DNA of 64,000 nt from Bacillus methanolicus (GTDB lineage Bacteria; Bacillota; Bacilli; Bacillales; Cytobacillaceae), in contig NZ_VTQX01000007.1 of NCBI RefSeq assembly GCF_008764295.1, positions 88,557-152,556 on the forward strand, read 5' to 3'. The notes below the pieces were generated by a model that saw only the letters and a program-made list of their open reading frames with translations, was not told the origin of the DNA and made no database searches. Each line of letters begins with the position of its first letter. The first letter of the stretch is position 1. This document shows positions 17,201-25,493 of this stretch, one piece after another. Made by a program: the position numbers and the translations under genes.

Positions 17201-19789
17201 TTATGGTTGATTACCTTGGTTCCCGCCATTTTGATTTCCTTGACCTTGGCCCTGACCTTGACCTTGACCTGGGTTATTTCCTTGCTGTGGCTGGCCATTA
17301 TTGTTATCATTTTGCTCGTCGTTTCCAGGATTTTCGTTATCTGGCTCGTCTGTTTCTTCATCTTCCTCGTTTCGACCCCATGGTGGACCACCATTGTCAT
17401 CATTCTCATCATCCCCATCAAAAATGAGTGGATCAGGAATTTGAATGGCTGCCGTTGCGGGGTCACTCTTTTGTTGATCACGAACAGCGATAACCTTGAA
17501 GGTGTAATATCCACCATAATCGGCTTTCATTCGCAGAGTTTTTTCAGATTGTGCCGTTAACAGTTCTTCTGCACCATCATCTTTCTTCACATAAATTTCA
17601 AATTGGACGCCATTTTCGTTTTCAGCAACATAATTCCAGTTTAATACAATCTCATTACTATCTGTATCATAATCTGCTGTTAAATTAACAGGTGCTTCAA
17701 GTCTATCATATTTATCAGATACTTCCTTTGGAGCGTGGCCCTTTACAGCATATTCTGTAATGATCATGTTTTTAGGAGTGTACTTACTTGCTTTTTTAGC
17801 TGGAATTGTTCCCTTTTCAATCTCAACTACTTCAACAGTATTCGGAACTTTAAAATCCGCTGTTTCTTTCCCGTTATGGACATGTTCCATAATATTTTTA
17901 AATAATCTTTGGCCAATTTTTTGGTCATCACCAACTAAATAATTTTCGTTTTTATTATCATATCCTGTCCAGACAGCAGCAGTATAGTTGGTTGTATAAC
18001 CAACAAACCATGCATCTGGTACAGCGCCATTTGGAATATTGTAAGCCTTTTTATCTGCATCAGGATAATTGGTCGTTCCGGTTTTTCCGGCAAGTGGCAG
18101 GCCTGATATATTAGCTCTTGTACCGGTTCCTGATTGAACGACATCCTTCAGCATATCAGTGATCATAAACGCAGTATAGTCCTGCATCACAACTTTGGAA
18201 TCGGGCTTCATCTTCAATTTCGTGCCGTCTCGAAGCTCAATCTCAACGACAGAGTAGGGTTCTGTATAAAATCCATTGTTCCCGAATGCGCTGTAGGCTC
18301 CAGCCATTTCCAGTGATGAAACGCCCTTATCCTCGCCACCAAAACCACCGATGGAGTAAGATTCATGAATTTCTTTAAGCGGAATCCCTAAATCGATCGC
18401 GAATTGCTTCGCTTTTTCTGCTCCGACTGCTTGGAAGGCTTGTAGCGCAGGGATATTTCGCGATAAAGCCAGTGCGGTACGCATTGACATGACACCCATA
18501 TGCTTATTATCCCAGTTGCTGATTTTATCTCCAGTTGAATATGTGTACGGTTTATCATCTAAAGCATAATAAGTACCCCATTTTAAAAACTCAATAGCAG
18601 GACCGTAGTCAAGAATTGGTTTTATTGTTGAGCCTGGTTGTCTTTTTGCATCTGTCGCATAATTAAAGCCAAAGTCAACCGTTTGATTACGCCCACCTCC
18701 AAGTGCGCGGATCTGGCCAGTAGCAGTATCTAAGAGAGTTATGCCTGCCTGGAATTTTTCATCAGGATAATCAATTTCATCACCATCTAGAATATCCTCA
18801 ACATATTTTTGGGCATCCGGCTCAAGAGTTGTATATATTTTCAAACCATCTGAAAATGGATCAATATCTGGATACTTTGCCTTGATTTCTTTTACGACAT
18901 GGCCAACAAAGGCGTCATACGGAATATCTCCAGTAGATCTTTTATCCTCTGGGACCAATGTTGAAGTAACATCAACGCTTTTAGCTTCTTCCATTTCCTC
19001 CTGAGTGATAAAGCCATGCTTATGCATAAGAGTAAGGACGATGTTACGGCGTTTTTCCGCTCTTTCTGGATGTTTAAATGGATTATAATTAGCTGGACTT
19101 TGTGGCATGCCAGCGAGCAATGCTGTTTCTGCTAACGTTAGTTCATCTAATTCTTTCCCGAAGTATACTTTTGCTGCTGTAGCAATTCCGTGTCCTCCAG
19201 AATCCATCCAAATTTTATTGACATACATTTCAAAAATTTGCTGTTTTGTATACTTTCTTTCTAACTGAAAGGATAACCATGCTTCTTGTGCTTTACGGGA
19301 TAATGTTTTTTCAGGTGTTAAAAATGAGTTTTTAACGACCTGCTGGGTAATGGTACTAGCACCTTCAGCACCAAAACCGTCGGTTAGATTAGCCACGACA
19401 GCTCCACCTAAGCGAATAATATCAACCCCGTTATGCTTATAAAAACGGGTGTCTTCAGTGGCTAATATCGCTTCCTCGACCTGTTTTGGGATATCTTCAT
19501 AGTCCACGTAGTCCCGTTTTTCTGAACCAATTTCTGCAAACAGGCTTCCGTTAATATCATAAAGCTCGGATGAGATTGGATCTTTTAACAATTTTTCATC
19601 AAGCTCTGGAGTATCTTTAACCATATAAGCAAAAGTTCCAGCGCCAATAAGCAATCCTACAATTCCTAAGGCAACAAGAAAGAGAAAAATACGTTTAACC
19701 GATATTTTGGATTTTTTTCGGCCTTTTCCTTTTTGTTTACTATTAAGCTGCTTACGGCGCTCCTCTCTTGATTGGTATTTTTCTGCCAT
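17201..19789 (-). CDS. ponA: Class A penicillin-binding protein PBP1 (PonA)
   Basis: PonA is a bifunctional peptidoglycan synthase anchored in the membrane. In order: a basic cytoplasmic tail (residues 1-30), one transmembrane helix (about 33-56), and a GT51 glycosyltransferase domain with EDTRFYKHNGVD near residue 112 and GASTITQQVVKN. The transpeptidase domain follows with PGSTIKP (nucleophile serine near 389), an SRN triad segment and KTGTT near 571. Then come an FN3-like domain (about 695-775) and a disordered tail rich in Asn, Gly, Gln and acidic residues that ends in repeated GQ units. Length 862 is a little below the 914 of B. subtilis. It lies downstream of recU and is probably co-transcribed with it. 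Confidence 0.95.
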   Translation of the reverse strand: MAEKYQSREERRKQLNSKQKGKGRKKSKISVKRIFLFLVALGIVGLLIGAGTFAYMVKDTPELDEKLLKDPISSELYDINGSLFAEIGSEKRDYVDYEDIPKQVEEAILATEDTRFYKHNGVDIIRLGGAVVANLTDGFGAEGASTITQQVVKNSFLTPEKTLSRKAQEAWLSFQLERKYTKQQIFEMYVNKIWMDSGGHGIATAAKVYFGKELDELTLAETALLAGMPQSPANYNPFKHPERAEKRRNIVLTLMHKHGFITQEEMEEAKSVDVTSTLVPEDKRSTGDIPYDAFVGHVVKEIKAKYPDIDPFSDGLKIYTTLEPDAQKYVEDILDGDEIDYPDEKFQAGITLLDTATGQIRALGGGRNQTVDFGFNYATDAKRQPGSTIKPILDYGPAIEFLKWGTYYALDDKPYTYSTGDKISNWDNKHMGVMSMRTALALSRNIPALQAFQAVGAEKAKQFAIDLGIPLKEIHESYSIGGFGGEDKGVSSLEMAGAYSAFGNNGFYTEPYSVVEIELRDGTKLKMKPDSKVVMQDYTAFMITDMLKDVVQSGTGTRANISGLPLAGKTGTTNYPDADKKAYNIPNGAVPDAWFVGYTTNYTAAVWTGYDNKNENYLVGDDQKIGQRLFKNIMEHVHNGKETADFKVPNTVEVVEIEKGTIPAKKASKYTPKNMIITEYAVKGHAPKEVSDKYDRLEAPVNLTADYDTDSNEIVLNWNYVAENENGVQFEIYVKKDDGAEELLTAQSEKTLRMKADYGGYYTFKVIAVRDQQKSDPATAAIQIPDPLIFDGDDENDDNGGPPWGRNEEDEETDEPDNENPGNDEQNDNNNGQPQQGNNPGQGQGQGQGQGNQNGGNQGNQP

Positions 19790-19825
19790 ATATGTTCATC
19801 CTTCCTTTTACTACTCACGTTTCCA

Positions 19826-20440
19826 TTAATTAAGATGGTAGAGCTGATCTATAATCTTAATATAGTCAATTCGTGGTTGAAATCCAAGTGATATTTTATG
19901 TCCATATTGAGCTACTTCAGTGAAAGTAATCGACTTTCTCCCTCCGTTTTCCATCCTTTCCCAAAAAAACAGTAATGTTTTTCCTTCGAGCAAGTATACT
20001 TCTTCGATTTTGGAAAAGCGGAGAATAACGAAAGCAATACCAGACTGATTTAGTACTTGTCTAATATGCTCAATTTGGTGTTGATGAAAATTTTGCAAAG
20101 GAAAAGAGGTTTTAAAGCGAGTTTCCTTTGCTTCAAAGTCAATATATCTTCCCTTATAAACCCCGTTATAGTCTGTTGTTGACGCTTGTTTAAAATAAGC
20201 TTCTTTAATCACAGCAGCACTTCTTTTTGGATAATCCACTTGCACAATTTGCACAGGAGTGGGTTTTTTATGAATGACAGCTTTTCCGCTCGCCAAATAA
20301 TATTTATTCGTCTCGTTTAAATCTTCTTCTAAAGTCATTCCCCTATTACTGTAGGTGAAATCCTTTTCCTTTGTCTTTTTCGTTATTTTCTTTTCACTTG
20401 GCTGAATGAATTTCTTTCCGTTTGGATAATGGAATTCCAA
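19826..20440 (-). CDS. recU: Holliday junction resolvase RecU
   Basis: RecU cleaves Holliday junctions during recombination and chromosome segregation. The start is set at TTG (complement of 20438-20440), giving [17 protein letters not shown] lies seven bases upstream and would be inside the gene if the GTG at 20455 were used. B. subtilis RecU likewise starts just before YPNGK. The 204-residue protein has the conserved [18 protein letters not shown] near residue 30 and the nuclease motif [20 protein letters not shown] (Asp, Glu, Lys) around residues 97-116. It is followed 37 bases later by ponA in the same direction. Confidence 0.93.
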   Translation of the reverse strand: MEFHYPNGKKFIQPSEKKITKKTKEKDFTYSNRGMTLEEDLNETNKYYLASGKAVIHKKPTPVQIVQVDYPKRSAAVIKEAYFKQASTTDYNGVYKGRYIDFEAKETRFKTSFPLQNFHQHQIEHIRQVLNQSGIAFVILRFSKIEEVYLLEGKTLLFFWERMENGGRKSITFTEVAQYGHKISLGFQPRIDYIKIIDQLYHLN

Positions 20441-20555
20441 TGATAAACACCTCACAAACTCTTTTTTATCATATCAGAAGTCCACGATCTTTGGTTGAAT
20501 AAAAAGCACTAATTAACGAATTCTAAAGATAGCCGCTATAAAAGAAGGTGTTCTT

Positions 20556-21575
20556 TTGATTATGGAATACGCTGATTTATCAGGCACTGAAAGAAAGATA
20601 ATACACTCAATCAAGGGCCTTGTAAAGCAAAATAATACGGATAACCTCTCAAGAACTGAAGCATATCTTCGTTATTATCAAGAAAATAAGACGATAAAAT
20701 GGTCCTTTTTAGCTCACATGGTATCCCGTAACGCAGGCTGGAATATGTGTGATTTAAAAGGGAAGTGGTTTTCAAAAATTATTGGAAAACAAAAAAGAGA
20801 TTTTTTATTTCAAACATATGAAAAAGCAAATTGGCTTATTTTTCAGGATGCTTATCCTCAACTCCTTCTCTATCAATATTCGACGAAAAAAGGGAAGCCA
20901 ATGTTTCACCTGCTGAAGTTTTTCCAGGTTTCCCAGCTCATGGAACAAGAATGGAGGCATTATTGGTATTCACAAGACCATGTCAGAATATTATTAGCAT
21001 TAATCATCAATGAACAAAATATTATTCAAAAACCAGTCATAGAGAATTCTTTTTATAAAAAACATGTCTTTCGAACTTTTTTATTTTCCTTTCAAGATTG
21101 GTTTCATTACAGCTGCGTATTATTGCCTACAGTACATGGTGAATTATTTGGCGCAAGTGTCAACGGTTTTCGTTCTGTTGATAAACGAATTGACTTAGGC
21201 AAACGGCTTGTTTCGATTTTATTTCATGAGAGCTTATACTCATATTTCTATGAATTCGCTATAAACACGAACCATACAGGTTCCCGTGATGACTATGAGC
21301 AGTACTTACAAAAAAAAGCTAGCAGCTTTACACCGCAGCTTAGGCTTGCCTTTCCGATTGTTCATCATCGAATGGAGCCCTTGAAGGACTGGTCAAAACA
21401 GAAAAAGCTCAAACTGAAGTGGTTCAAAACAACCATTCATCATCGTCACCCTGTTGTCCTAACAAGTTGGTATAAAAGAAAGCAAAAAAAACTTCATCGG
21501 ACGATATTATTTAAGGAAAAATGTGTGAGGATATTTTCCATGTATAAAAAGAAAGAAGAGATTATGGACGATTAG
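20556..21575 (+). CDS. yppC: DUF2515 family protein YppC
   Basis: A 339-residue protein divergent from recU, in the place of B. subtilis yppC (DUF2515, function unknown). GAAGGTG at 20544-20550 best fits the TTG at 20556 (five bases); the ATG at 20562 is the alternative. The N-terminus (NLSRTEAYLRYY, then LAHMVSRNAGWNMCDLKG) is the conserved part of the family. The C-terminus is strongly basic. No membrane segment or signal peptide is evident. Its stop lies inside a hairpin that ends transcription between it and sspM. Confidence 0.78.
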   Translation: MIMEYADLSGTERKIIHSIKGLVKQNNTDNLSRTEAYLRYYQENKTIKWSFLAHMVSRNAGWNMCDLKGKWFSKIIGKQKRDFLFQTYEKANWLIFQDAYPQLLLYQYSTKKGKPMFHLLKFFQVSQLMEQEWRHYWYSQDHVRILLALIINEQNIIQKPVIENSFYKKHVFRTFLFSFQDWFHYSCVLLPTVHGELFGASVNGFRSVDKRIDLGKRLVSILFHESLYSYFYEFAINTNHTGSRDDYEQYLQKKASSFTPQLRLAFPIVHHRMEPLKDWSKQKKLKLKWFKTTIHHRHPVVLTSWYKRKQKKLHRTILFKEKCVRIFSMYKKKEEIMDD

Positions 21576-21597
21576 TTTCATCTCCATAATTCTCTTC
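21555..21597. terminator. Hairpin between convergent yppC and sspM
   Basis: GAAGAGATTATGGA (21555-21568) pairs with TCCATAATTCTCTTC (21583-21597) with one bulge. The flanking A-rich bases to the left give a T tract on the minus strand, so it best serves sspM. It overlaps the end of yppC. Confidence 0.65.
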
Positions 21598-21614
21598 AAT
21601 GGATCGCTATACGT

Positions 21615-21722
21615 TTATGTTGAAGGCCTGTCTGCACCTTCTAATTTCTTATCACCAAAGCCAGTCTTTCTTTCTTCTAGTTTTTTTGGCTGGGCGTTTG
21701 TTTGTTTCTTCTTCTTTTTCAT
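21615..21722 (-). CDS. sspM: Small acid-soluble spore protein M
   Basis: A 35-codon minus-strand gene. The product is lysine/glutamine-rich at the N-terminus (MKKKKKQTNAQ) and ends DKKLEGADRPST. From memory, B. subtilis SspM is 34 residues long and ends DKKLGGPNRPST. A very strong ribosome site (AAGGAGGTG) precedes two adjacent ATGs; the second (21722) has the better spacing. Such minor spore proteins are made in the forespore under SigG. The gene is too short for usual ORF cut-offs. It is flanked by a convergent hairpin. Confidence 0.85.
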   Translation of the reverse strand: MKKKKKQTNAQPKKLEERKTGFGDKKLEGADRPST

Positions 21723-21970
21723 CATCAGCACCTCCTTTTTTAGTTTGTTCAGGAGCTGCATGTTTCATTCTTGTCGAATTAACGCAATCGCGGTGAAAAA
21801 TAGTTCTATCTTTGCCGAATCACAACTAGTTTTGTCAACGATGAAGGAGGTCTTTAATGTAGGGAGAATATAGTGCATATACATAAAAGATTGAGAACTA
21901 TATCATCTGCGCGAAAATACAGTCTCCTATGAAAAGCCCCTTTTTTATTAACAGTTTAAGCTTTGATAAG

Positions 21971-22052
21971 CAGTATGGTTGAACAAATGATTTTTGGCCT
22001 ATTTCTTGTGAAACTAAGGTATCATACGCCTTTCAGTTATGCTGAAAGGTTC
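21971..22052 (+). repeat. Dispersed intergenic repeat, copy A
   Basis: About 80 bases that align without gaps to 60441-60520 (about 60 of 80 identical by eye) and share a core with 33791-33853 and 36096-36168. The core is ATTTTTGGC...ATTTC-TGTGAAAC...GGT-TCATA. It ends with a palindromic TTTCAGTTATGCTGAAA segment. It sits upstream of yppD. Confidence 0.7.
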
Positions 22053-22149
22053 AGAGAAGTTCAGAGAAAATGAGGAAAAATCAAGTCCGATATTTAACAA
22101 AGCCACAATTAACAAAGCACAGTGGTTAAAAATTGAGGAGGTAGTTGAA

Positions 22150-22422
22150 TTGGAAAAGGAGAGTATTCAAAAAGAAGAATTACTTGAAAAATTAACCGAA
22201 ATTTATGATCAGTTGGAGGAACTTGAAAAAACACTTGATACAAATTTAGCGGAAAACCGAAAAAAAGCGATAAATGATCAGTTTACAAGATTAATGAGTC
22301 TTGAGAGCCGTATTACAAGACTTGAAAATGCATGTAACAGTGGGCCTTTAAAATTTATTGAAAAGAAACGGAAGGGAGAAGCGGTTCAAGGACAGAACAT
22401 GAAACTTGAACTTGGCTACTAA
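22150..22422 (+). CDS. yppD: YppD-like coiled-coil protein
   Basis: A 90-residue, highly charged protein (glutamate/lysine-rich) with leucine spacing typical of a coiled coil from residue 5 to about 70 (EELLEKLTEIYDQLEEL and following). The TTG at 22150 is chosen because GAGGAGGT lies seven bases upstream. The longer frame from 22039 begins inside the dispersed repeat and is unlikely to be translated. Its place before yppE fits B. subtilis yppD, of unknown function. A terminator follows. Confidence 0.68.
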   Translation: MEKESIQKEELLEKLTEIYDQLEELEKTLDTNLAENRKKAINDQFTRLMSLESRITRLENACNSGPLKFIEKKRKGEAVQGQNMKLELGY

Positions 22423-22438
22423 TCAAAATACAATAACA

Positions 22439-22470
22439 ATAAAGTAGCGCTGTGCTGCTTTATTTTTTTT
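22439..22470 (+). terminator. Terminator between yppD and yppE
   Basis: ATAAAGTAGC (22439-22448) pairs with GCTGCTTTAT (22454-22463) with one G-U pair and is followed by seven Ts. It lies directly before the AGAGGAGAG ribosome site of yppE, so yppE would need its own promoter or read-through. Confidence 0.82.
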
Positions 22471-22487
22471 AGAGGAGAGAAAAGATA

Positions 22488-22847
22488 TTGAGTACTAGCT
22501 TATTAGCTTTAACTAATAAATTATTGGGATTTACTGAACAAATTCTTGAAAAATTTGAAGAGGTTAAGGAAACGAAGGAAAAAGGCGACTTTTATAAAGA
22601 GGTAAAACCTTTTGCAGATCAGGTAAGGGAAGTAAAAGATGAGTGGGAAATACTAGCAAAAGAATGGATTGAGGCGGAAAATCCTAAATATTTACATGTA
22701 AAACAAATTGAATCAGCCTCTGAACAGATGGAACTGCTCTCGGTTCAAGCGTTTTTTCCTGAAACAAGCAGAACTCGATTTATAAACTATTGGCAATCTG
22801 TTCGCTTTGTTTTGACGTCATTAAAGGATTTATTAGAAAAAGAATAA
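22488..22847 (+). CDS. yppE: YppE family protein (DUF1798)
   Basis: A 119-residue protein beginning at TTG 22488 behind AGAGGAGAG. The pattern LTNKLLGFTEQILEKFEEV at the N-terminus and the aromatic-rich C-terminal half (WEILAKEWIEAENPKYLHVKQ) match the helical-bundle YppE family, whose function is unknown. It is predicted cytoplasmic, with no membrane segment. It is convergent with yppF, with a shared hairpin in between. Confidence 0.8.
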   Translation: MSTSLLALTNKLLGFTEQILEKFEEVKETKEKGDFYKEVKPFADQVREVKDEWEILAKEWIEAENPKYLHVKQIESASEQMELLSVQAFFPETSRTRFINYWQSVRFVLTSLKDLLEKE

Positions 22848-22880
22848 CCGGGAGAAGCCTAGATCCTGGAATCTCCCGTT
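22846..22880. terminator. Terminator hairpin between convergent yppE and yppF
   Basis: GGGAGA (22850-22855) with flanking AAC pairs with TCTCCCGTT (22872-22880), with a 16-base loop. The left arm overlaps the yppE stop. There is no strong T run on either side, so efficiency is uncertain. Confidence 0.6.
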
Positions 22881-22887
22881 AGGCAAT

Positions 22888-23091
22888 TTAAGATTGGGGT
22901 TGAGTCTCTGTCTTATGATGAGGCAGTTTAGCTCCTTGAGATTCAAGCTCACGAACTAGTTTTTTATACTCACTCGATGTGATTTCATTAGATACATAAG
23001 CCTTTTTGGCGAAATCTAACAATTCATTTACATCTTCAGCTTGATACTGTTTGTGGATTGAAAACTTTTCCTTTAGCTCGTGAACGAACAT
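22888..23091 (-). CDS. yppF: YppF family protein
   Basis: A 67-residue minus-strand protein with the YppF pattern: ELKEKFSIHKQYQ, AEDVNELLDFAKKAYV, then SSEYKKLVRELESQGA, a helical basic-acidic protein of unknown function found in Bacillus. It ends in a polar tail (HHKTETQPQS). Placement between yppE and yppG is as in B. subtilis. The ribosome site on the minus strand is GGGGAGGA just before the start. Confidence 0.8.
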   Translation of the reverse strand: MFVHELKEKFSIHKQYQAEDVNELLDFAKKAYVSNEITSSEYKKLVRELESQGAKLPHHKTETQPQS

Positions 23092-23523
23092 CCATATTCC
23101 TCCCCTTTTTTATCTTATGCTTATCCTATTTCTACACTTTATCGTAACATAAAATTAAATGGTCTTTTAATTTTTCGAAAATTTAGACTTCAGACATTAA
23201 CCTGCATATTTAGACATTAATGAGACTTTGTTAAAGAGCTCTAACTTAACACCGGCATATAAGTTTAAGGAAAAGGCTGGAATTGTCACAACATAGGCAG
23301 ATCAATCATAAATTATCATGATGAGTCATTCTTTTTTTGTTAAGGGAAGATATATTAATTTACACGAGTTTATTTTCAATCGGGGAAACGCGAGAAGTGG
23401 GGACACAGCAATCTTTCAAGTAGTTAAGAAGGGGATTCGCCCCAGTTAACGAAAAAACATTTCATGCGAAATCTTGTTTTCGCATGGTTTTTAGTAGTAT
23501 GAAGGTAAGGAGGGGAGATATAA
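23092..23523 (+). other. Intergenic interval yppF-yppG with a terminator-like hairpin
   Basis: About 430 bases without a gene. GGGG-ATTCG-CCCC (23431-23443) is a short hairpin. CATGCGAAA / TTTCGCATG (23463-23471 and 23478-23486) followed by G and five Ts is a good intrinsic terminator on the plus strand, just 30 bases before yppG. CATAAATTA near 23308 fits a SigK-type -10 (CATA-N3-TA). Either a short RNA ends here or yppG has a leader terminator. Confidence 0.5.
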
Positions 23524-24066
23524 ATGTTTGGTCAAACAAATACAAATCAAGCTTATTATCAAGCTCCGCCTCATCGTTTTCCATCTTCATGGCCAATCCA
23601 GCAAGGGCAAGGGTGGCAAAATACTGTCCGCAATCAAAACTATTATTACTCGCTATATGGAAATCAAGGATGGCAAGCTTATGGTCAAATGAATCAAAGC
23701 CAACAGTATCCGTATGGACACATGAACGCCGGCCAATATCCTCCAACCCAAGGAGAAGTACCATTTGCACAGGAACAACCTTATCCTGTTGAATCTATTT
23801 TGCAAAATCCACTTCAACCTAAGAAAAATCAAGGAGGGACGAATCCCTATATGGGATATATGAATCCATATATGCATCCATATCCTAAGCCGGGGATCGG
23901 TGGAAATAGACCACCTTCTGGCATTAGTTCTTTTATGAATTCTTTTAAGCAGCAAGATGGCTCATTAGATTTTAATAAAATGATTGATACAGCTGGACAA
24001 ATGATGAATGCAGTAAATCAAGTTTCAGGATTGGTAAAAGGCTTGGGAGGAATCTTTAAAGTCTAG
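23524..24066 (+). CDS. yppG: YppG family protein, Gln/Tyr/Pro-rich
   Basis: A 180-residue protein with an N-terminal low-complexity region rich in Gln, Tyr, Asn, Gly and Pro (residues 1-135). This includes NPYMGYMNPYMHPYPKP, which resembles spore-coat proteins. The C-terminus is conserved and helical (SGISSFMNSFKQQDGSLDF, then TAGQMMNAVNQVSGLVKGLGG). It matches B. subtilis YppG in place and pattern. A structural or spore-surface role is inferred from composition only. The ribosome site is AAGGAGGGG. Confidence 0.8.
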   Translation: MFGQTNTNQAYYQAPPHRFPSSWPIQQGQGWQNTVRNQNYYYSLYGNQGWQAYGQMNQSQQYPYGHMNAGQYPPTQGEVPFAQEQPYPVESILQNPLQPKKNQGGTNPYMGYMNPYMHPYPKPGIGGNRPPSGISSFMNSFKQQDGSLDFNKMIDTAGQMMNAVNQVSGLVKGLGGIFKV

Positions 24067-24108
24067 CATTTTAAAGGGGTAAAAAAGCGACCTAAGATCG
24101 TTTTTTTC

Positions 24109-24156
24109 GACTGTAGGTAAACTCTTGATGAAATCAAGTTTGCCTACAGTCTTTAT
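24109..24156 (+). terminator. Long hairpin after yppG, related to the one at 48562
   Basis: GACTGTAGG with TAAACT on the left and AGTTTGCCTACAGTC on the right form a stem of about 19 bases between 24109 and 24151, followed by TTTAT. The pattern TGTAGGCAA-ACTC / GAGTTTGCCTACA recurs at 48562-48600. The hairpin immediately precedes the IS1182-type remnant. Confidence 0.6.
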
Positions 24157-24165
24157 AGTAAAAAC

Positions 24166-24422
24166 CATCAGAAGCTGATAGAGCGGTACAACTGGGGAGA
24201 TTATGTAGAAGAAGCTGAATACCTTTGTCACACAAATGAAGAAAGACATGTACGCACGTCGTAAAAAGTCGATTGAACAAGTCTTTGCTGATGCAAAAAA
24301 AGGATGGTATACGATGGACAACTCACAAAGGAGGATTAAAAAACAAGTCCGTGCAGGCGATGCTTACTTTTAATGCCATGAACTTAAAGAAATTGGCTAA
24401 TTGGACTTTTCAACTTGTTTGA
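24166..24422 (+). pseudogene. Decayed C-terminal fragment of an IS1182-family transposase
   Basis: Three frames must be joined to read a transposase tail. They are HQKLIERYNWGDYVEEAEYL (24166 onward), KDMYARRKKSIEQVFADAKK (about 24244 onward), and VQAMLTFNAMNLKKLANWTF ending at TGA 24420-24422. The last two carry the ERKSIE-VFADAK and MNLKKLA motifs typical of IS1182-type DDE transposases (family assignment from memory). At least two frameshifts and loss of the N-terminal two thirds show that it is dead. It is part of the debris block 24096-24870. Confidence 0.8.
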
Positions 24423-24459
24423 GTAGGACTTAAACGAGTTGATTGAAGTGAAAGGTGTT

Positions 24460-24782
24460 TGATTCTATACGGACAGGAGGGGAAAGCGTGAAGGACTCCA
24501 GTGCGAATAAGCTTCTAATTTAACTGACTGGAACAGATGTGGTCTGCAAGAGTTCAATCCGATTAATAGCGATAAGACCAGCTGCTGGAACCAACGTCAT
24601 TTGCTTTCGATCAGACAGAGCCTGAGGTTAGCAGCTCTAGAAATTCTGTAAAAAAGACTGCTGAAAACTTTTTCAGTGGTTTTATTTGCGGAAACAGGTG
24701 AGCCCTCACAGGGAAGTGACAGCACCTAGAGGCTCACCGCCCGCCTCCCGGAAAGCAAGCGTCTGGAGCGGAAATCAACGGA
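24460..24782 (+). repeat. Split intergenic repeat of the Bacillaceae GGAGCGGAAATCAAC type
   Basis: The left part (about 24470-24512, GACAGGAGGGGAAAGCGTG then GGACTCC-GTGCGAATAAGC) and the right part (24696-24782, GGTGAGCC...GAGGCTCACCG...CTGGAGCGGAAATCAACGG) look like the two ends of a widespread Bacillaceae intergenic element known to me from memory. Between them lie about 180 bases of unrelated sequence with a terminator. The element appears interrupted. It contains no coding sequence. Confidence 0.55.
24656..24684 (+). terminator. Terminator-like hairpin inside the debris block
   Basis: GACTGCTGAAAA (24656-24667) pairs with TTTTCAGTGGTT (24670-24681) with two G-U pairs and a short loop, followed by TTATTT. 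Confidence 0.55.
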
Positions 24783-24860
24783 TGTTAACGGCAATTCCAT
24801 CCCAAAATACCAATAGACAAAGAGAGGCGTGACTCTCGATGCTTTTGTCGATAATCTGAT

Positions 24861-24885
24861 ACGACCTTCTTTAGGTCGCTTTTTT
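24861..24885 (+). terminator. Terminator at the right edge of the debris block
   Basis: ACGACCT / AGGTCGC with a TCTTT loop and six Ts on the plus strand. An almost identical sequence lies inverted at 24081-24104, on the other side of the mobile remnant. It sits 11 bases from the end of the minus-strand hsp20 gene. Confidence 0.7.
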
Positions 24886-24895
24886 ATGTTTATAT

Positions 24896-25366
24896 CTATT
24901 GTTCTCCGTCACTAATAAAAATTTGCTTCCCTTTTGGCTTCGGAACTCGAATTTTTAACAGTCCATCTTGATAACTCGCTTTTACACTGGCTTCGTCGAT
25001 TATGTGTCCAAGATATATGTTGCGGCTAAGTTGTTGTGTAGATTGACTTTTTTTGAAATAATTCTTTTTCTCATCTTCTTCGATGACCATTTCCACGTTT
25101 TTTACTGAAATGGTAATCGAACGCTCAAGAACATCAATATTAATTTGTTCCTTTTTTACCCCTGGAAGCTCCGCTGTAATGATAATTTTTTCATCTAGTT
25201 CTTTTACCTGGACAGGAAAACTGCTGAAGGGCATTTGAAAAAATTCATCCATACTTTGAAGAAAGCCTTTTACAGGTCTTTTGTGAAAAAAATCATTCAT
25301 GAGATTTCGAAAATCACCGAAAGGATCCTGATAATGATCCGGCTCTTTTGGAAGCTTTGAAGACAT
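24896..25366 (-). CDS. Small heat shock protein, Hsp20/alpha-crystallin family
   Basis: A 156-residue chaperone that would bind unfolding proteins without ATP. The alpha-crystallin domain spans about residues 50-150: VKELDEKIIITAELPGV, the ISVKN strand, and the closing DGLLKIRVPKP, the usual A-x-x-x-(G/D)-G-L-x-(I/V)-x-(I/V)-P pattern. The ATG at 25366 has AGGAG nine bases upstream; the TTG at 25375 would touch the ribosome site. The N-terminal arm is rich in Phe and Met (DEFFQMPFSSFP). No CIRCE operator is seen upstream. Confidence 0.88.
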   Translation of the reverse strand: MSSKLPKEPDHYQDPFGDFRNLMNDFFHKRPVKGFLQSMDEFFQMPFSSFPVQVKELDEKIIITAELPGVKKEQINIDVLERSITISVKNVEMVIEEDEKKNYFKKSQSTQQLSRNIYLGHIIDEASVKASYQDGLLKIRVPKPKGKQIFISDGEQ

Positions 25367-25493
25367 CGTGCACAACTCCTCTCAAAAAATGGTCAGTATA
25401 GTATATTCAGTTATGACAGAGCTGTTAAAAAATTTATTGCTGAATACGTGACAAACAAGTAGGAAGGGAACAAATTCTGAACAATCTATGAAA

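Noticed and set aside
17186..17560. Two overlapping plus-strand frames with repetitive leucine/threonine content, and a minus-strand frame at 17101
   Set aside because: All are shadows of the low-complexity 3' end of ponA.
21599..21796. Plus-strand frame of 65 codons
   Set aside because: It is the antisense shadow of sspM and contains the reverse complement of its strong ribosome site.
22039..22149. N-terminal extension of YppD
   Set aside because: It starts within dispersed repeat copy A, while GAGGAGGT sits just before the TTG at 22150.
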